From Diabrotica undecimpunctata (lineage: Eukaryota; Arthropoda; Insecta; Coleoptera; Chrysomelidae), in NCBI RefSeq assembly GCF_040954645.1, contig NC_092806.1, forward strand, positions 163,056,328 to 163,120,327: DNA of 64,000 nt, in the 5' to 3' direction. Numbering within the stretch: position 1 is the stretch's first letter; every line of letters starts with the position of its first letter. A program made the position numbers and the translations under genes. The notes under the pieces are model-generated. The model was not told where the DNA came from. It made no database searches and saw only the letters and a list, made by a program, of their open reading frames with translations. Below are positions 11,968 to 22,492 of this stretch, one piece after another.

Positions 11968-12124
11968 AGAATTCTTCTTCTTCAAGTGCCATCTTCGTTC
12001 CGAAGGTTGGCGATCATCAGGGCTATACGTATTTTCGAAACTGCTGACCGAAACAATTCGTTGCTGCTACAGCTATACCATTCCCGTAGATTCTTTAGCC
12101 AGGAGTTTTGTCTTTTTCCTATGG
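11968..12124 (-). pseudogene. LINE 3' tail, family A (truncated)
   Basis: On the minus strand: GKRQNSWLKNLREWYSCSSN, ELFRSAVSKIRIALMIANLR, a stop and then a (GAA)n-rich tail (TTCTTCTTCTTC on the plus strand at 11968). The order and wording are the same as the piece at 1858-2052. A 5'-truncated dead copy. Confidence 0.75.
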
Positions 12125-12304
12125 AAAGAATTCTAAACAAACTTAAATTTTAAAATATACTGGGAATGTTAAAAAATGGTAAAATCTAATCGAGTATACT
12201 AAATTCATAAAATTTTCCATATTAATTTTTATCTGAATTTTAATGTATTTAAATCTTAATTTATGATAATTTACCGTCGTTAAGTTGCTCCAAATGTAGT
12301 CAAC

Positions 12305-12640
12305 TTACAGTTGTTGATTGAGAAAATTGTTAGATGGTGGGCGAACAGCACATTCAGTACACAAGCTTTCATTAGACGTTCATAGCAAACCAAATGCAAT
12401 ATGTAACCTTAACAAAAAAAAGTGTAATGGTTGCAGTTATGCAAACTGGGATAAATGTACTAGGCTCATAAACATTCACTTGAGGCATTACACAGAAGTA
12501 TGCAAGATTTAAACGGAAACAGTGATGCTGTATTACTACTGTCTGGTGATTTCCGACAGACATTACCGGTTATTCCTCTCTTTACATATGCAGATAAGAT
12601 TATTGCATGTTTAACACAATCATTTTTATAGCAAAATGAC
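12305..12640 (+). pseudogene. Helitron Pif1-like helicase fragment
   Basis: Plus-strand frames read LLDGGRTAHSVHKLSLDVHS (12321-12380) and, after a frameshift, SGDFRQTLPVIPLFTYADKI (near 12543-12600). GGRTAHS.F/HK and GDFRQTLPVIP are signature strings of the Pif1-type helicase domain of Helitron Rep/Hel proteins (motif I/II region). Only about 110 codons remain, with stops, and it ends where the Gypsy fragment begins. Confidence 0.8.
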
Positions 12641-12654
12641 GTCATCACTCGTAA

Positions 12655-13620
12655 ATGGGAGAGTCCAGATGGAACATGAACAGTGCCCCAAGTTGTTCTT
12701 CCAAAATCATGTGTTAACAATGTGCTTGGAGAACTTTATGATAGCCGCTCCGGGGAGTATTTTGGATCAATAGGACTTTGGCCAAAGTTACTGAGAGGTA
12801 CTATTAGATTCAGTATAATTGTCGGCAAGATGTGGAAGAATGATGCAAACAATGTGATCTTTGTGAATCCAAAAAGGAACCCAAAATGAGTTGTACGGAA
12901 AAACTTTAAAAATACATCATTGGGACTCCATGGGAACGAGGTTCTGCTGTCGACATTTTGGGACTATTTCCAGTAACAACATCAGGAAAAAGTGTTTAAT
13001 TGGTTGCTGTGGACCATTTTTCATATCTCCTTTCTCGACATAAGGTTCCACTTCTGCTTCATTTTGACCAAGGGCCCAACTTCAAATCGGAAGTTTGTAA
13101 CGCCATAATAGCTTTAAAAAAAGACATAACTGGACCATCAACAAGTACCTGTCTCTGATTGTACATGAAAAGCAAAGACTAGGACAAACTGGTGCCTCTG
13201 TTTCTGCTAGTGTACCGAAGTTCCCAACACAAAGCAACTAGTTACACTCCAGCAATGTTATTGACTGGTCAAGAGATGAAGCTTCCAATCGATCTTCCAC
13301 ATAGCAATCTACCAGACAAAATACGGGCCAAAAGACACTCCCCGAAGAATAGGTTTGATCAGAAATTCATTCCTGTTATTTTCAAGGAAAGTGATGCAGT
13401 TAGGCTCTAACAACCAACCAGAAGGAAAGGTCTAAGTTTTAAGTCGTAACGGTCTTGGGAGGGACTGTACCTGGTTACTAAGAATATAAACAACCGTGCA
13501 ACTGACTCCACGAAGTAAGCCGAAAGTGGTCCACCTGGAGAGACTGTGTCCTTATGAAGAACAGAATCCACCGACCTGGTCCACTTATGTACTGTTCGCG
13601 GAGCGAACAGCCTGAGGGAA
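12655..13620 (+). pseudogene. Ty3/Gypsy polyprotein: integrase region remnant
   Basis: In order on the plus strand: SPDG then QVVLPKSCVNNVLGELYDS (integrase N-terminal zinc region lead-in), PWERGSAVDILGLFPVTTSG (catalytic core, first Asp), HFDQGPNFKSEV (second catalytic Asp), then a 72-codon open frame at 13192-13410 with PLFLLVYRSSQHKATSYTPA, and a C-terminal tail RSKPKVVHLERLCPY. Several frameshifts and stops break it. A purine-rich tract GAGGGAAGGGGGCGA at 13614-13628, directly before the LTR, is the likely polypurine tract. Confidence 0.85.
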
Positions 13621-13628
13621 GGGGGCGA

Positions 13629-13861
13629 TGTTATGAGTTACAACCTTTTTAACCCTTTTTTAAGCAAAGTTTAAGAACTCATTTTTCGGTATTTTCTGAA
13701 AACTAAGACGACTGAAATAGACGGTAAATGGACAAGTGTTTTTGTAAACGATACCCATAATATTTTAGGCTATAATTAGTGTATTTAGACTTCTTATTGA
13801 AATATTTGTTGTTTAAAGTACGTACTTCACTTAATTTCTGAACTCACAGAAACACGTAACA
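13629..13861 (+). mobile_element. 3' LTR of the Gypsy remnant
   Basis: Immediately after the purine tract, a segment of 233 bp begins TGTTATGAGTT and ends CACGTAACA, with short terminal inverted TGTTA/TAACA as expected for an LTR. No matching 5' LTR is present in the window, because the element is truncated on its left by the Helitron junction. Confidence 0.65.
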
Positions 13862-14640
13862 ATATTATCCTTATTTTTATCAGCAGTCTATAATTGTGAG
13901 ACGCATGAGAAAAAAGTTGGATAGTATATATAAGAAAATGTTTAATCACTTTTTAAGAGACGTCAATGAAAACCTAATAAAACACTTCAAAAATCCAATA
14001 AGAAAAATGCTGCGGTGACAGGAAGCAAAGGAAACAAATAGGGGAATTCTGGGTTGGAAGTATTTCTCAGGTTTAAAACTTCAGTAATATTAAACGAAGA
14101 GACATTGCGGGCATTTAGAAGTAGAAGTGCAGAGAGATCGTGACAGGCATTTCGATGACAATTTTATTGCTTGTTTTACAATTGTCTCACATTATTTACA
14201 ATTATCTTACATTTTTTTGTTGGTAAATGTTATAAAACAAAATTTAAAATGCATTAGCTCACGAATTATATAAATATCCTATTTAAACCATTCATTTTGA
14301 ACTTGGCTTAATTTTAAAACATCAATGTCACTTATAAAAGATTTTGTACAGAGCAATTAAATTTTTAACTTAAAAGAAATAAAATATTTTACTTGGTTAA
14401 AGTTTAAGAATTATTTCGTCTCAAAAAACTTCGTCAAACATTAACAGCTTCCCTCGAGTATGCACTATTCTTTTGTACTTGGAACTTTTACGTCAAAGTT
14501 TAAAAAGCAAAGTCTTGTATTTGGGAGATATTATTTTTAACAAACTTATGGTCAAGATGTTTTTCTAGAAGCATTTTATGTAGTGCTTTATGTAGAAAAC
14601 GTTTAATTCACATAACAATAAAATACTGAAAACTTTGTTT
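13862..14640. other. Non-coding stretch
   Basis: No gene recognised. A short minus-strand frame near 14000-14160 is slightly less AT-rich but matches nothing I can name. Confidence 0.35.
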
Positions 14641-15790
14641 TCAAAACTTCCACAAATTTTAACATATTTTATCACTACAGCCGTTTCGGCAGAGTGCCTT
14701 TTTCAAGTGATCTACTTTTGGATAAGATTGTAATTTATAGTCTTTACGAAATAAGTTGAGGAGGGGAGAATTGTGTGTCTCAAGTTGGTCGTTCAGAATT
14801 ATGTCTGTGTTTTTTAATTTGTTAATTTCCATTGATAGAGATAGCTTAAGGCCTTTATTTTGGATGTGAAGAATTTGAAATTCGTCATTAAAAGAATGAT
14901 TATGATCTAGAAGGTAAAGTGCGTTTGCAGAATATGTTTTCCTATTATTAAAAGCCCTTTTATGTTCTACTATACGTTTGTTAAAGTTTCTACCAGTTTG
15001 ACCGATGTAAGTTTTGGGCAGTCACCGCATTTAAGTTTGTATACACCACAGTGTAAGTGCTTTTTATTTTGGCTCTTGTTATTTTTAATATATTTGTCTA
15101 AGTTGTTGTTTATTTTAAAAGGTGGTGTTATTCATTTCTTTTGTATGTGTTTGGCAATTTTTGTTGTTATTTCGCCTATATATGTAATCGAACAAAAGTA
15201 CTGGGTTTTTTCTCTTACAGTGGAAATACTAACTTCAGGACTATCTTGTGTAATTTTTAATTTAAAATTTTATTAAATATTTGTTCGTTGTACCCATTAT
15301 TTACTGCTATTTGTTTAATGATAGTATGGAGGGACGGTGTGGACGAGGACGCAAGGAAAATCGGCGCGGCAAATTGGCAACGGTTGGCGATGAACAGAAA
15401 CGACTGACGAAATAGACTGGGGAAGGTCAAGGCTCAACTAGAGCTGTAGCACCACTGATGATGATGATGATGGATATGTTTATGAAATACGGAGAACCCA
15501 TGTTTATTTTAAAGTCTGATGATTTTTAAATCTAAAAAATTAATGGATTGATTTTGTTCTGTTTCGACTGTAAATTCAATATGACTATGGATTGAATTAA
15601 TATACGATAAAAATTGATCAAGTTGTCTGATAGTTCCTGTAAAACATACCAGTACGTCGCCTAAGTATCTCCACCAATATAAAAACTGTTTGAATATATA
15701 TGAATGAATATGAATATAAATGAATCACTTTCTTCTCACACACACGTCGAATTAAACGAAAACTTTGCCGGTATTTTTAAACTTTACGAA
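14641..15790 (-). pseudogene. Penelope-like element: RT end and GIY-YIG endonuclease, interrupted
   Basis: On the minus strand: WWRYLGDVLVCFTGTIRQLD (about 15680; YVDD expected at the active site, here YLGD), HIEFTVETEQNQSINFLDLK (about 15570), then after a nested LINE piece, HCGVYKLKCGDCPKTYIGQT (about 15050), GRNFNKRIVEHKRAF, and a long C-terminal part ending near 14700. RT followed by a GIY-YIG (Uri) nuclease is the hallmark of Penelope elements. Frameshifts and the altered RT box make it inactive. The 3' end carries a small hairpin at 14681-14712. Confidence 0.85.
15335..15476 (+). pseudogene. RTE-like LINE 3' tail with (GAT)n end, nested
   Basis: The plus strand reads RRWRDGVDEDARKIG-like wording, then GCTGTAGCACCACTGATGAT and a GATGATGATGATG tail. 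This is the usual terminus of RTE-like insect LINEs. It splits the minus-strand Penelope element, so it inserted later. No convincing target duplication was seen. Confidence 0.65.
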
Positions 15791-16084
15791 AACGAACTTT
15801 ACTACTCAGTGGTAGTAAAGTTCTTCTCCTATCCTCGAAATCCCGATGACTAGATTCGGACTTCCACAATGAAAGTGTCAGCCTCTTGCGGCGCACCATT
15901 ACGAAGTGACATCATCCTCAAAAATAATTCTCTGGCCCGCATCAGCGGAAAGATTTTTGTTTATTTGCTGCCTAAATATCTCGGCGGGACCAAGGACTCC
16001 AAAATGTGTTTAGATTATCAATTTCAGAGACGAAAAAAGATTAAGAATCTTTTTCGATATTCTATTATATACGGGGTAAAACAA

Positions 16085-16275
16085 TAATACTACAATATAT
16101 GGAGTGCAATTATGGGGCTGTGCCAAGCCGTCTAATACCAAAATAAGTCAGAGAATCCAATTCAAGACACCCAGAATGATTTTCAACGCACTGTAGTACG
16201 TTAGTAACAAAACATTGCATGACCACTCTAGTACACCGTTCATTGCAGAAAAAATCAGCAGACTAACAAGAACCT
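16085..16275 (+). pseudogene. Jockey-type LINE C-terminal fragment
   Basis: The plus strand gives GVQLWGCAKPSNTKISQRIQ-like wording (16107-16160), FKTPRMIFNA, then YVSNKTLHDHSSTPFIAEKI after a frameshift. This is the typical end of Jockey-clade ORF2 (GIQLWGCAK...SN..LH.DL.IP.V..EI). Only about 60 codons remain. Confidence 0.7.
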
Positions 16276-16724
16276 ATCTAGAACAGACTTCATTCTTTAA
16301 TTTTAGCTTTAATTCTAATTTGAATTTTAATATTGCTTTCAAATTTAATCCAACATTAATTAACTTTGTTAGTCCTGTTAACATGTTCTCCTCTCATGTA
16401 TCTACAACATTCAAATTTACTAATAGACTTCAATAACAGATTGTAAATTTGCAAATCTAATAAAAAAAAAATTAAAAATACTGAAAGTATTGGTCAAAAT
16501 CGTTTGGAGATAAATCTACACTAGGTCATTGCACAGTGAATCGTCATCAAAAGAGTTGAAGTGATAATCTAAACACGAAGAGGGTATGTTATCTAAAATT
16601 AAGAATGAGGATAATAAAGAAGAACGTAACAATAAATTCAAAAACAAACATCGTTTGGCCATAAAGAAAATATTATCTTTCAATCTATATACAAATATAG
16701 GATTCCAAAGACCAACATTTTTAT

Positions 16725-16911
16725 GTAATTACTATTATTAAATGGGAATAAGCCACAATTAAAGGTAGAATTACGTTTATTGACATTTCAATTTTCACTT
16801 CGAAAATCGTTCTCATAATACAAACATTAGTTTGTATTTTACTTATACTTTTACTACTTAAACGTACTTCTACCTTTAATTGTGGCTTATTCCCATTTAA
16901 ATAGTAATTAC
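16725..16911. mobile_element. Inverted-repeat element with 44-46-bp arms
   Basis: The arm at 16725-16770 (GTAATTACTATTATTAAATG, GGAATAAGCCACAATTAAAG...) is reverse-complemented at 16868-16911. Inside is a smaller hairpin, AATACAAAC-ATTA-GTTTGTATT (near 16818-16839). Related single arms occur at 20755-20800 and 62765-62830, so this is a dispersed family. It is probably a foldback MITE, or paired ends of a larger (Penelope-like) repeat. Confidence 0.75.
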
Positions 16912-16919
16912 TTTAAAAT

Positions 16920-18730
16920 GCCACAAGAAAATATTTGAATTCAGAACAATATCAACATTTTTATATTTGTAATTTATTTTTCCATGTGTGTTTATAATTG
17001 GCTTAATATTAGAGTAATTTTAGTTAATCGCCGATAAATGTGTTGATCAAACACAAGACGTTTTGTTTTTGGAGAACGCGACTTTTTTTGTCATACCACG
17101 TAGTTATCAAATAACTTACTACCTATTTACCTATTTATATACTTTGCTTCACATGCACGTAAATTTAAACCCGTCTATGGATAATGTGTTATAAAAAATG
17201 TACTATACCGAGCACAGCAACAGCTGTGAAACTCTAGCCAAGTATTTCAGTGGATATAACTCGAGCGAGAAATAGCATGCACCTGATGCTTCTTAAAATT
17301 ACTTTACCATTAAGCTTAGATTTGGAATACAGTTGAACTAGAATTTACTGAAATTTTCACATAAACTTATTAATGTATGGAAAGGAAACTCATTAATACC
17401 ATAAATATATTATTATGATACATAAGTTAATGATAAAAACTTTAGATAACATTATTGTTAATTTTAGAAAACTACAAATCTACCAATAAAGGCAATTCAT
17501 GGTTAACAATATAAGTTTCATTATAATATCTGTTCTACTTCAAAATTATTCTTTTTGCCTCTTTTTTTCAGAAAATTCAGCGTCTATTAGGTATACCACC
17601 TTTACATTGTTATCATTCTAAGATCTAACGCTCTGTCGTTTTAAGTTGGTAGAAATGAATTCACAAATAATTCTTTTGTTTCTGATAAGAATGTTTATAA
17701 CCTAAATTTTATATTATGACTACATGTTCTGTAATTGTTTTGTAACATAATTTTATTTAAATGTTTATTTATATGTTTTTAAGTATTTTTAAATATGTGT
17801 TATGTAAAACAACGTTTTTAAAATAATTATTTGGATAGTTTTCGGCATTATTTTGTAGAAGTCAGATTTTTTTGTCTAACATCTGTACGGTATTTGTATA
17901 CTGCTACCTGTTCACAAATGATCAATTATTAGTTATTTTCTGACCTAACTTAATAAACAGCAAATATTTAAATCTAAGTTCTTACCCAATGGCTTACTCT
18001 TATTTTATTTATCAACTAATGCACTACAACTAACATGCAATAACATCACAGCAATATACTCCGCTTTTTACACTAAACTGTTACACATTTACACTAACTC
18101 AAATGGTTTTGTCATGAAATTTGTGAACAAATTTCGAATTTCGGATAAATGCTGATTTTATTTTCATAGAACTATTTCTCATTCATAATCTAATGCCAAG
18201 ATATAAAATGTTTGTTTTCTTACTAAATGATTTTAAGTTTAGTTTCGATAAGCACTTCTCATTTGTAATTTAATACCTAAACAGACACTTTTATTTCTTT
18301 TCCGGGATGGTGCAATTCTCCTAGAATCTTTTAATAACTTTTTGTCTGTTACAAAATAATAAAGGTTGGCTTTGTTTTAAATTTTTCATTTTATGTCTTT
18401 GTCTGAGCTCGTTTCCTTACGGGGGTAAACTATTAAAGGATGATGCCCAATTCATTTTAATTTTAAAGGTAATACAAATAGGTTGTACTTATATGAATTT
18501 TAAAAGAACCACACCAATGTCTTACCGACACGAGCAAAAGGGCCTAGAATATTCATCTACATCAGTAAATAGTTTGCTTACGTTACACCCTTTCGAGCTA
18601 TATCACATAACGTTTTTGGAATGATTATTTCATCAGTAATGCTGATAGAAGATTCACATGTTTAGAAACACTAAATGTATGGGTAAAAAGCCTTCAAATA
18701 TTATTAAGTTGGATTTGTCTTACAATTTTT
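16920..18730. other. AT-rich non-coding stretch
   Basis: No gene or clear element was recognised over about 1.8 kb; there are only short frames and homopolymer-rich sequence. Confidence 0.45.
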
Positions 18731-18739
18731 GCTGCCAAT

Positions 18740-18801
18740 TTTATAGGATGTTAAAGGTTTAAACAGATTCATATCTAAAATTTTAACATCCTATAATATT
18801 A
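18740..18801. repeat. Imperfect hairpin, possible small MITE
   Basis: TATAGGATGTTAAA (near 18744) is answered by TTTTAACATCCTATA (near 18780). Outer sequences TTGGATTTGTCTTACAATT and AATCTAATCCAACAATT are also weakly complementary, suggesting a longer decayed foldback element. Confidence 0.5.
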
Positions 18802-19959
18802 ACAAAAACAATGTAATAATAATCTAATCCAACAATTCATTGTAAAAAAATATAACAAATTAAGATAACAGTATACGTTAAATGATAAAAGTAACCTTTA
18901 AAATTCTGTTTGCGTCTATAATAGGGTAAGAATTTTTTAATACAATTATATAACTTACTTCTAGATAAAAACATGTCTTATTTTCTCGGTAAAGAAATTG
19001 ATTAAGCTGTAGAAATTTGATTTTAAATACAACATGTCTATGCAATTGACAGTGACGTCAACTAAAATGAATTTTCATTAAAAGAAAATTCAAAACTTTT
19101 ATTTGCGTTTACTGCTATTGGAAATTGACTAAGAACTTTTCTGCCTGGCATACAAAATTAATTAAAATCCGAAGATGATTTGGAAACGAGTTTTCTTTTT
19201 AAACAAGAAATTTTACAAATATTATTTGGTAAACAGTAGAGATAAGTTTAAGCAAAGTATCAGATAAGTTGAGAGTTTTATATTACTCAAAAATGTACGT
19301 TCACCAAAGTTCATACCTTAATTATAATTTAATTTGGAGATTAGAAAGGGAATTTTAAATATCCGGCAAATATCAATTAATCGTGATAATTAATCATTTT
19401 TTGTTGAGCAAGACATTGTAAGTATTGTAGATTTGCTTTTCAATGTAATATCAAATTCTGATTTTGATTGTATTATTTTTAGTTTACGTTTAAATAAATT
19501 TAATATTCTTTTAAAACAAAACAGTATATAGATACTTTGGATAACCTCAATAAAAATAATGACATATTAACGAGAGTTGTCATTCTATCAAATAGACATT
19601 TAAATGCAACGGAGGGTTTAATAAAGGGTAAAGTACTCATCCATCTGTTCCAAAATAAGAGTTTGGTGTTTATTGAGAGTAAACCAAATGTTATACCAAA
19701 CACTTACCATGTCGGGATAGTGTTATAAGGTTTTTTTCACTAACAGGAGAATGCTACTGTCAACATGGCATGTAGTTGCCTTTTTAAAGACGAATCACAT
19801 GCTATGATTTTTCTGACAGATATTCTCAAGTTGATGTTTATTTCATGTAATCGAATGGACTATCTTACAATAAAGTCGTTTCAAGAACGCAACTCGGGAA
19901 TATTTACAATGTCATTTAAAGTCGTATACTTTGAGCGTTTAAGCGCAAAATACTAAGAA

Positions 19960-20672
19960 AGATATTTGGAGAAATCCAATGCAGCGATGGTTCGTGGAGA
20001 ATTAAAATGAACCACGAGCTGAATGAACTAATGCAGAGCGCAGACATTATAAGATTTGTAAAGTCACAAAGACTAAACTGACTTGGTCACCTAGAAAAAT
20101 GCCAGATAATCGAGCTGTAAAAGTAGTCCAGAGATGGAAGCCCCAAGGAAACAGAACAAGAGAAAGGCCCCGTAAAAGATGGATAGACGACGTAGAGAGG
20201 GATCTTAAATCCATGAACATCAGGCAGTGGTGAAGGAAAGTATCCGACAGGGCAGAATGGAAGAACATTGTTAAGTAGGTCAAGACTCACAAAGGGTTGT
20301 AGCGCCATTAGAAGAAGAAGAAGAAGACTTTAAAATGTATAATATATGTCTGAATTGTCAATATAAATGGGCAAGATAAAATTAAATTATTAGAAAAATT
20401 TTCACTAAGTAAACAGAACAAGAGAAAGGCCCCGTAAAAGATGGATAGACGACGTAGAGAGGGATCTTAAATCCATGAACATCAGGCAGTGGTGAAGGAA
20501 AGTATCCGACAGGGCAGAATGGAAGAACATTGTTAAGTAGGTCAAGACTCACAAAGGGTTGTAGCGCCATTAGAAGAAGAAGAAGAAGACTTTAAAATGT
20601 ATAATATATGTCTGAATTGTCAATATAAATGGGCAAGATAAAATTAAATTATTAGAAAAATTTTCACTAAGT
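19960..20672 (+). pseudogene. LINE 3' tail with exact 262-bp tandem duplication
   Basis: The plus strand gives the C-terminal tail of an RTE-like LINE: MNHELNELMQSADIIRFVKS, QRLN.LGHLEKC, then a basic stretch WKPQGNRTRERPRKRWIDDV and a (GAA)n tail. Bases 20149-20410, covering the end of this tail plus about 90 bp beyond it, are repeated directly at 20411-20672 with no difference visible by eye. The duplication breakpoints share a short AA microhomology. Confidence 0.85.
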
Positions 20673-20754
20673 AACAAAAAAGTTGTTTAATTTATTAGTG
20701 TTTTTCTTTTAAAAACGATTTCCAAACTGGAAATTAAGACATCAATAAACACAT

Positions 20755-20800
20755 TTTAAACTTCAATTGGGGCTTATTGCCATTAAAATAGTATTTATAT
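20755..20800 (-). repeat. Single arm of the 16725-16911 repeat family
   Basis: The reverse complement reads ATACTATTTTAATGGCAATA then AGCCCCAATTGAAG, a diverged copy of the family arm (ACTATTT.AATGGGAATAAGCCACAATTAAAGG). Confidence 0.6.
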
Positions 20801-20809
20801 CAATTAAAA

Positions 20810-21529
20810 ATTTTGTAAACTTTTCAACTCCAAATTTTATACAGCTCTTCTAATTCAAGTTTCTTTGTATAAATATCAAATATAGTGAAATGGAATCTTA
20901 TAGGTTATTCCTTGCACGTTAAATTTACTTATATATATTTAGAGAAAACGGGAGTTTTATACGGACACAATATTCTTAAAAATAATATACGCGTTCCCAA
21001 ACTGTTCCAATTTCTTTTTTGCACAGAAATGTTCCACTTTAACTGCCAAAATGACTACTGCTACTCATCTTTCGCTATAATTTTGTTTTGCCTTCGTCTT
21101 TTTCTCGGTCTAAGGCTTTATTATTTTGTAGTATTCATGAAATTGCAAATTTTTTATCGTATATCATTTGTTAAATATTTTTAACATAGACAGAAGCTCA
21201 AAATATAAATCTTTAAAAAGAATAGATTTATAGGAAAGATTATTTTGTGTTATGTTTTAACAATATTGTTATCCTCTATCTATGTATCTTTCTTTTTAAT
21301 CTATATGTCTAACACTCTATCTATTAATTTATTTACCGAGACTTCTCGTATATACTGTAGACCAAAATTAACTCATCTTTACTATATACAGTACACATCA
21401 ATATAATATACTAAGGATATGTTTACATGTAGCTGATAGATGACGGAACTGACGTCACATTACTAGCAACAATGTCCGACGCGATTTTGACAAGTGATTA
21501 ATTATTTTCAGATATCTTAATATTAGACA
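20810..21529. other. Non-coding stretch left of the retrozyme
   Basis: A 99-codon frame at 20885-21184 is open but has low-complexity, hydrophobic content and no family resemblance. No element was recognised. Confidence 0.35.
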
Positions 21530-21541
21530 AGTAACATTATG
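21530..21541. repeat. Left target-site duplication of retrozyme (12 bp)
   Basis: AGTAACATTATG lies immediately left of the first retrozyme base and is repeated exactly at 22597-22608. Confidence 0.85.
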
Positions 21542-21602
21542 AATTAAATGGCCAAATATATGGCCTAGGAGGACAAATTCGTTAAACTTCCCGTGCTCGA
21601 AT

Positions 21603-21670
21603 CGGTATCAATAAAGTGTTATGATCATTTCGGCCTAGCCCAGCCTCATCAGACACTTTGGGCTGATACA
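21603..21670 (-). ncRNA. Hammerhead ribozyme copy D (inverted, core intact)
   Basis: On the minus strand: helix I outer GTATCA, inner AAAGTGT, then CTGATGA, stem II GGCT/GGCC with a short loop, GAAA, a mini helix III ATGATCAT, cleavage triplet ATA, then ACACTTT and TGATAC closing helix I. All invariant core positions (CUGAUGA, GAA, A15.1-U16.1, H17=A) are present. Predicted cleavage falls between 21620 and 21619. Confidence 0.88.
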
Positions 21671-21787
21671 AATTCAAACTCGGAAAGTCCAACGAATGTC
21701 TCCCAAAACTTCACTACAACAGTAGTTAGCTACAAAGGCGCCACCTGCTTTGGCGGAGACATTCGTTGGACTTTCCGAGTTTGAATT

Positions 21788-21854
21788 TGTATCAGCCCAA
21801 AGTGTCTGATGAGGCTGGGCTAGGCCAAAATGATCATAACACTTTATTGATACC
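21788..21854 (+). ncRNA. Hammerhead ribozyme copy A (G12 mutated)
   Basis: Same architecture as the other copies, but the core reads CCAAAA where the others read CCGAAA. The changed base corresponds to the invariant G12, the general base in the hammerhead mechanism, so this copy should be catalytically dead. Helix I arms AAAGTGT and ACACTTT are intact. Confidence 0.85.
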
Positions 21855-22106
21855 GATTCGAGCACGGGAAGTTTAACGAATTTGTCCTCCTAGGCCATAT
21901 ATTTGGCCATTTAATTTAATAAAGCGATAGCGGCTTTCGCTAAAAGATTATATCTTTTACACATTTCGCATAGCGCAGAGGATACAGAAAACGATATTAT
22001 CATATCGTTTTCGTTCACGGCCGCCAAAGCAGGTGGCGCCTTTGTAGCTAACTACTGTTGTAGTGAAGTTTTGGGAGACATTCGTTGGACTTTCCGAGTT
22101 TGAATT

Positions 22107-22173
22107 TGTATCAGCCCAAAGTGTCTGATGAGGCTGGGCTAGGCCGAAATGATCAAAACACTTTATTGATACC
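22107..22173 (+). ncRNA. Hammerhead ribozyme copy B (cleavage-site U mutated)
   Basis: The core CTGATGA and GAAA are intact, but helix III/cleavage reads ATGATCAAAACAC where intact copies read ATGATCATAACAC. The missing T is U16.1, which pairs with A15.1 and precedes the cleaved base, so cleavage should be lost or strongly reduced. Confidence 0.83.
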
Positions 22174-22425
22174 GATTCGAGCACGGGAAGTTTAACGAAT
22201 TTGTCCTCCTATTCCATATATTTGGCCATTTAATTTAATAAAGCGATAGCGGCTTTCGCTAAAAGATTATATCTTTTACACATTTCGCATAGCGCAGAGG
22301 ATACAGAAAACGATATTATCATATCGTTTTCGTTCACGGCCGCCAAAGCAGGTGGCGCCTTTGTAGCTAACTACTGTTGTAGTGAAGTTTTGGGAGACAT
22401 TCGTTGGACTTTCCGAGTTTGAATT

Positions 22426-22492
22426 TGTATCAGCCCAAAGTGTCTGATGAGGCTGGGCTAGGCCGAAATGATCATAACACTTTATTGATACC
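22426..22492 (+). ncRNA. Hammerhead ribozyme copy C (core intact)
   Basis: Complete type I fold: GTATCA and AAAGTGT (helix I, 5' side), CTGATGA, stem II GGCT..GGCC, GAAA, ATGATCAT (very short, self-complementary helix III), triplet ATA, then ACACTTT and TGATAC. Predicted cleavage follows 22476. The tiny helix III implies action as a dimer or in tandem, as in other minimal type I hammerheads. Confidence 0.9.

Noticed and set aside
15300..15490. Target-site duplication around the LINE nested in the first Penelope element
   Set aside because: Only a weak TGTTTAATGA/TGTTTATGA resemblance exists, which is not enough to claim it.
20885..21184. Plus-strand 99-codon frame
   Set aside because: Aromatic-rich, low-complexity translation without motif, and there is no splice or promoter support.
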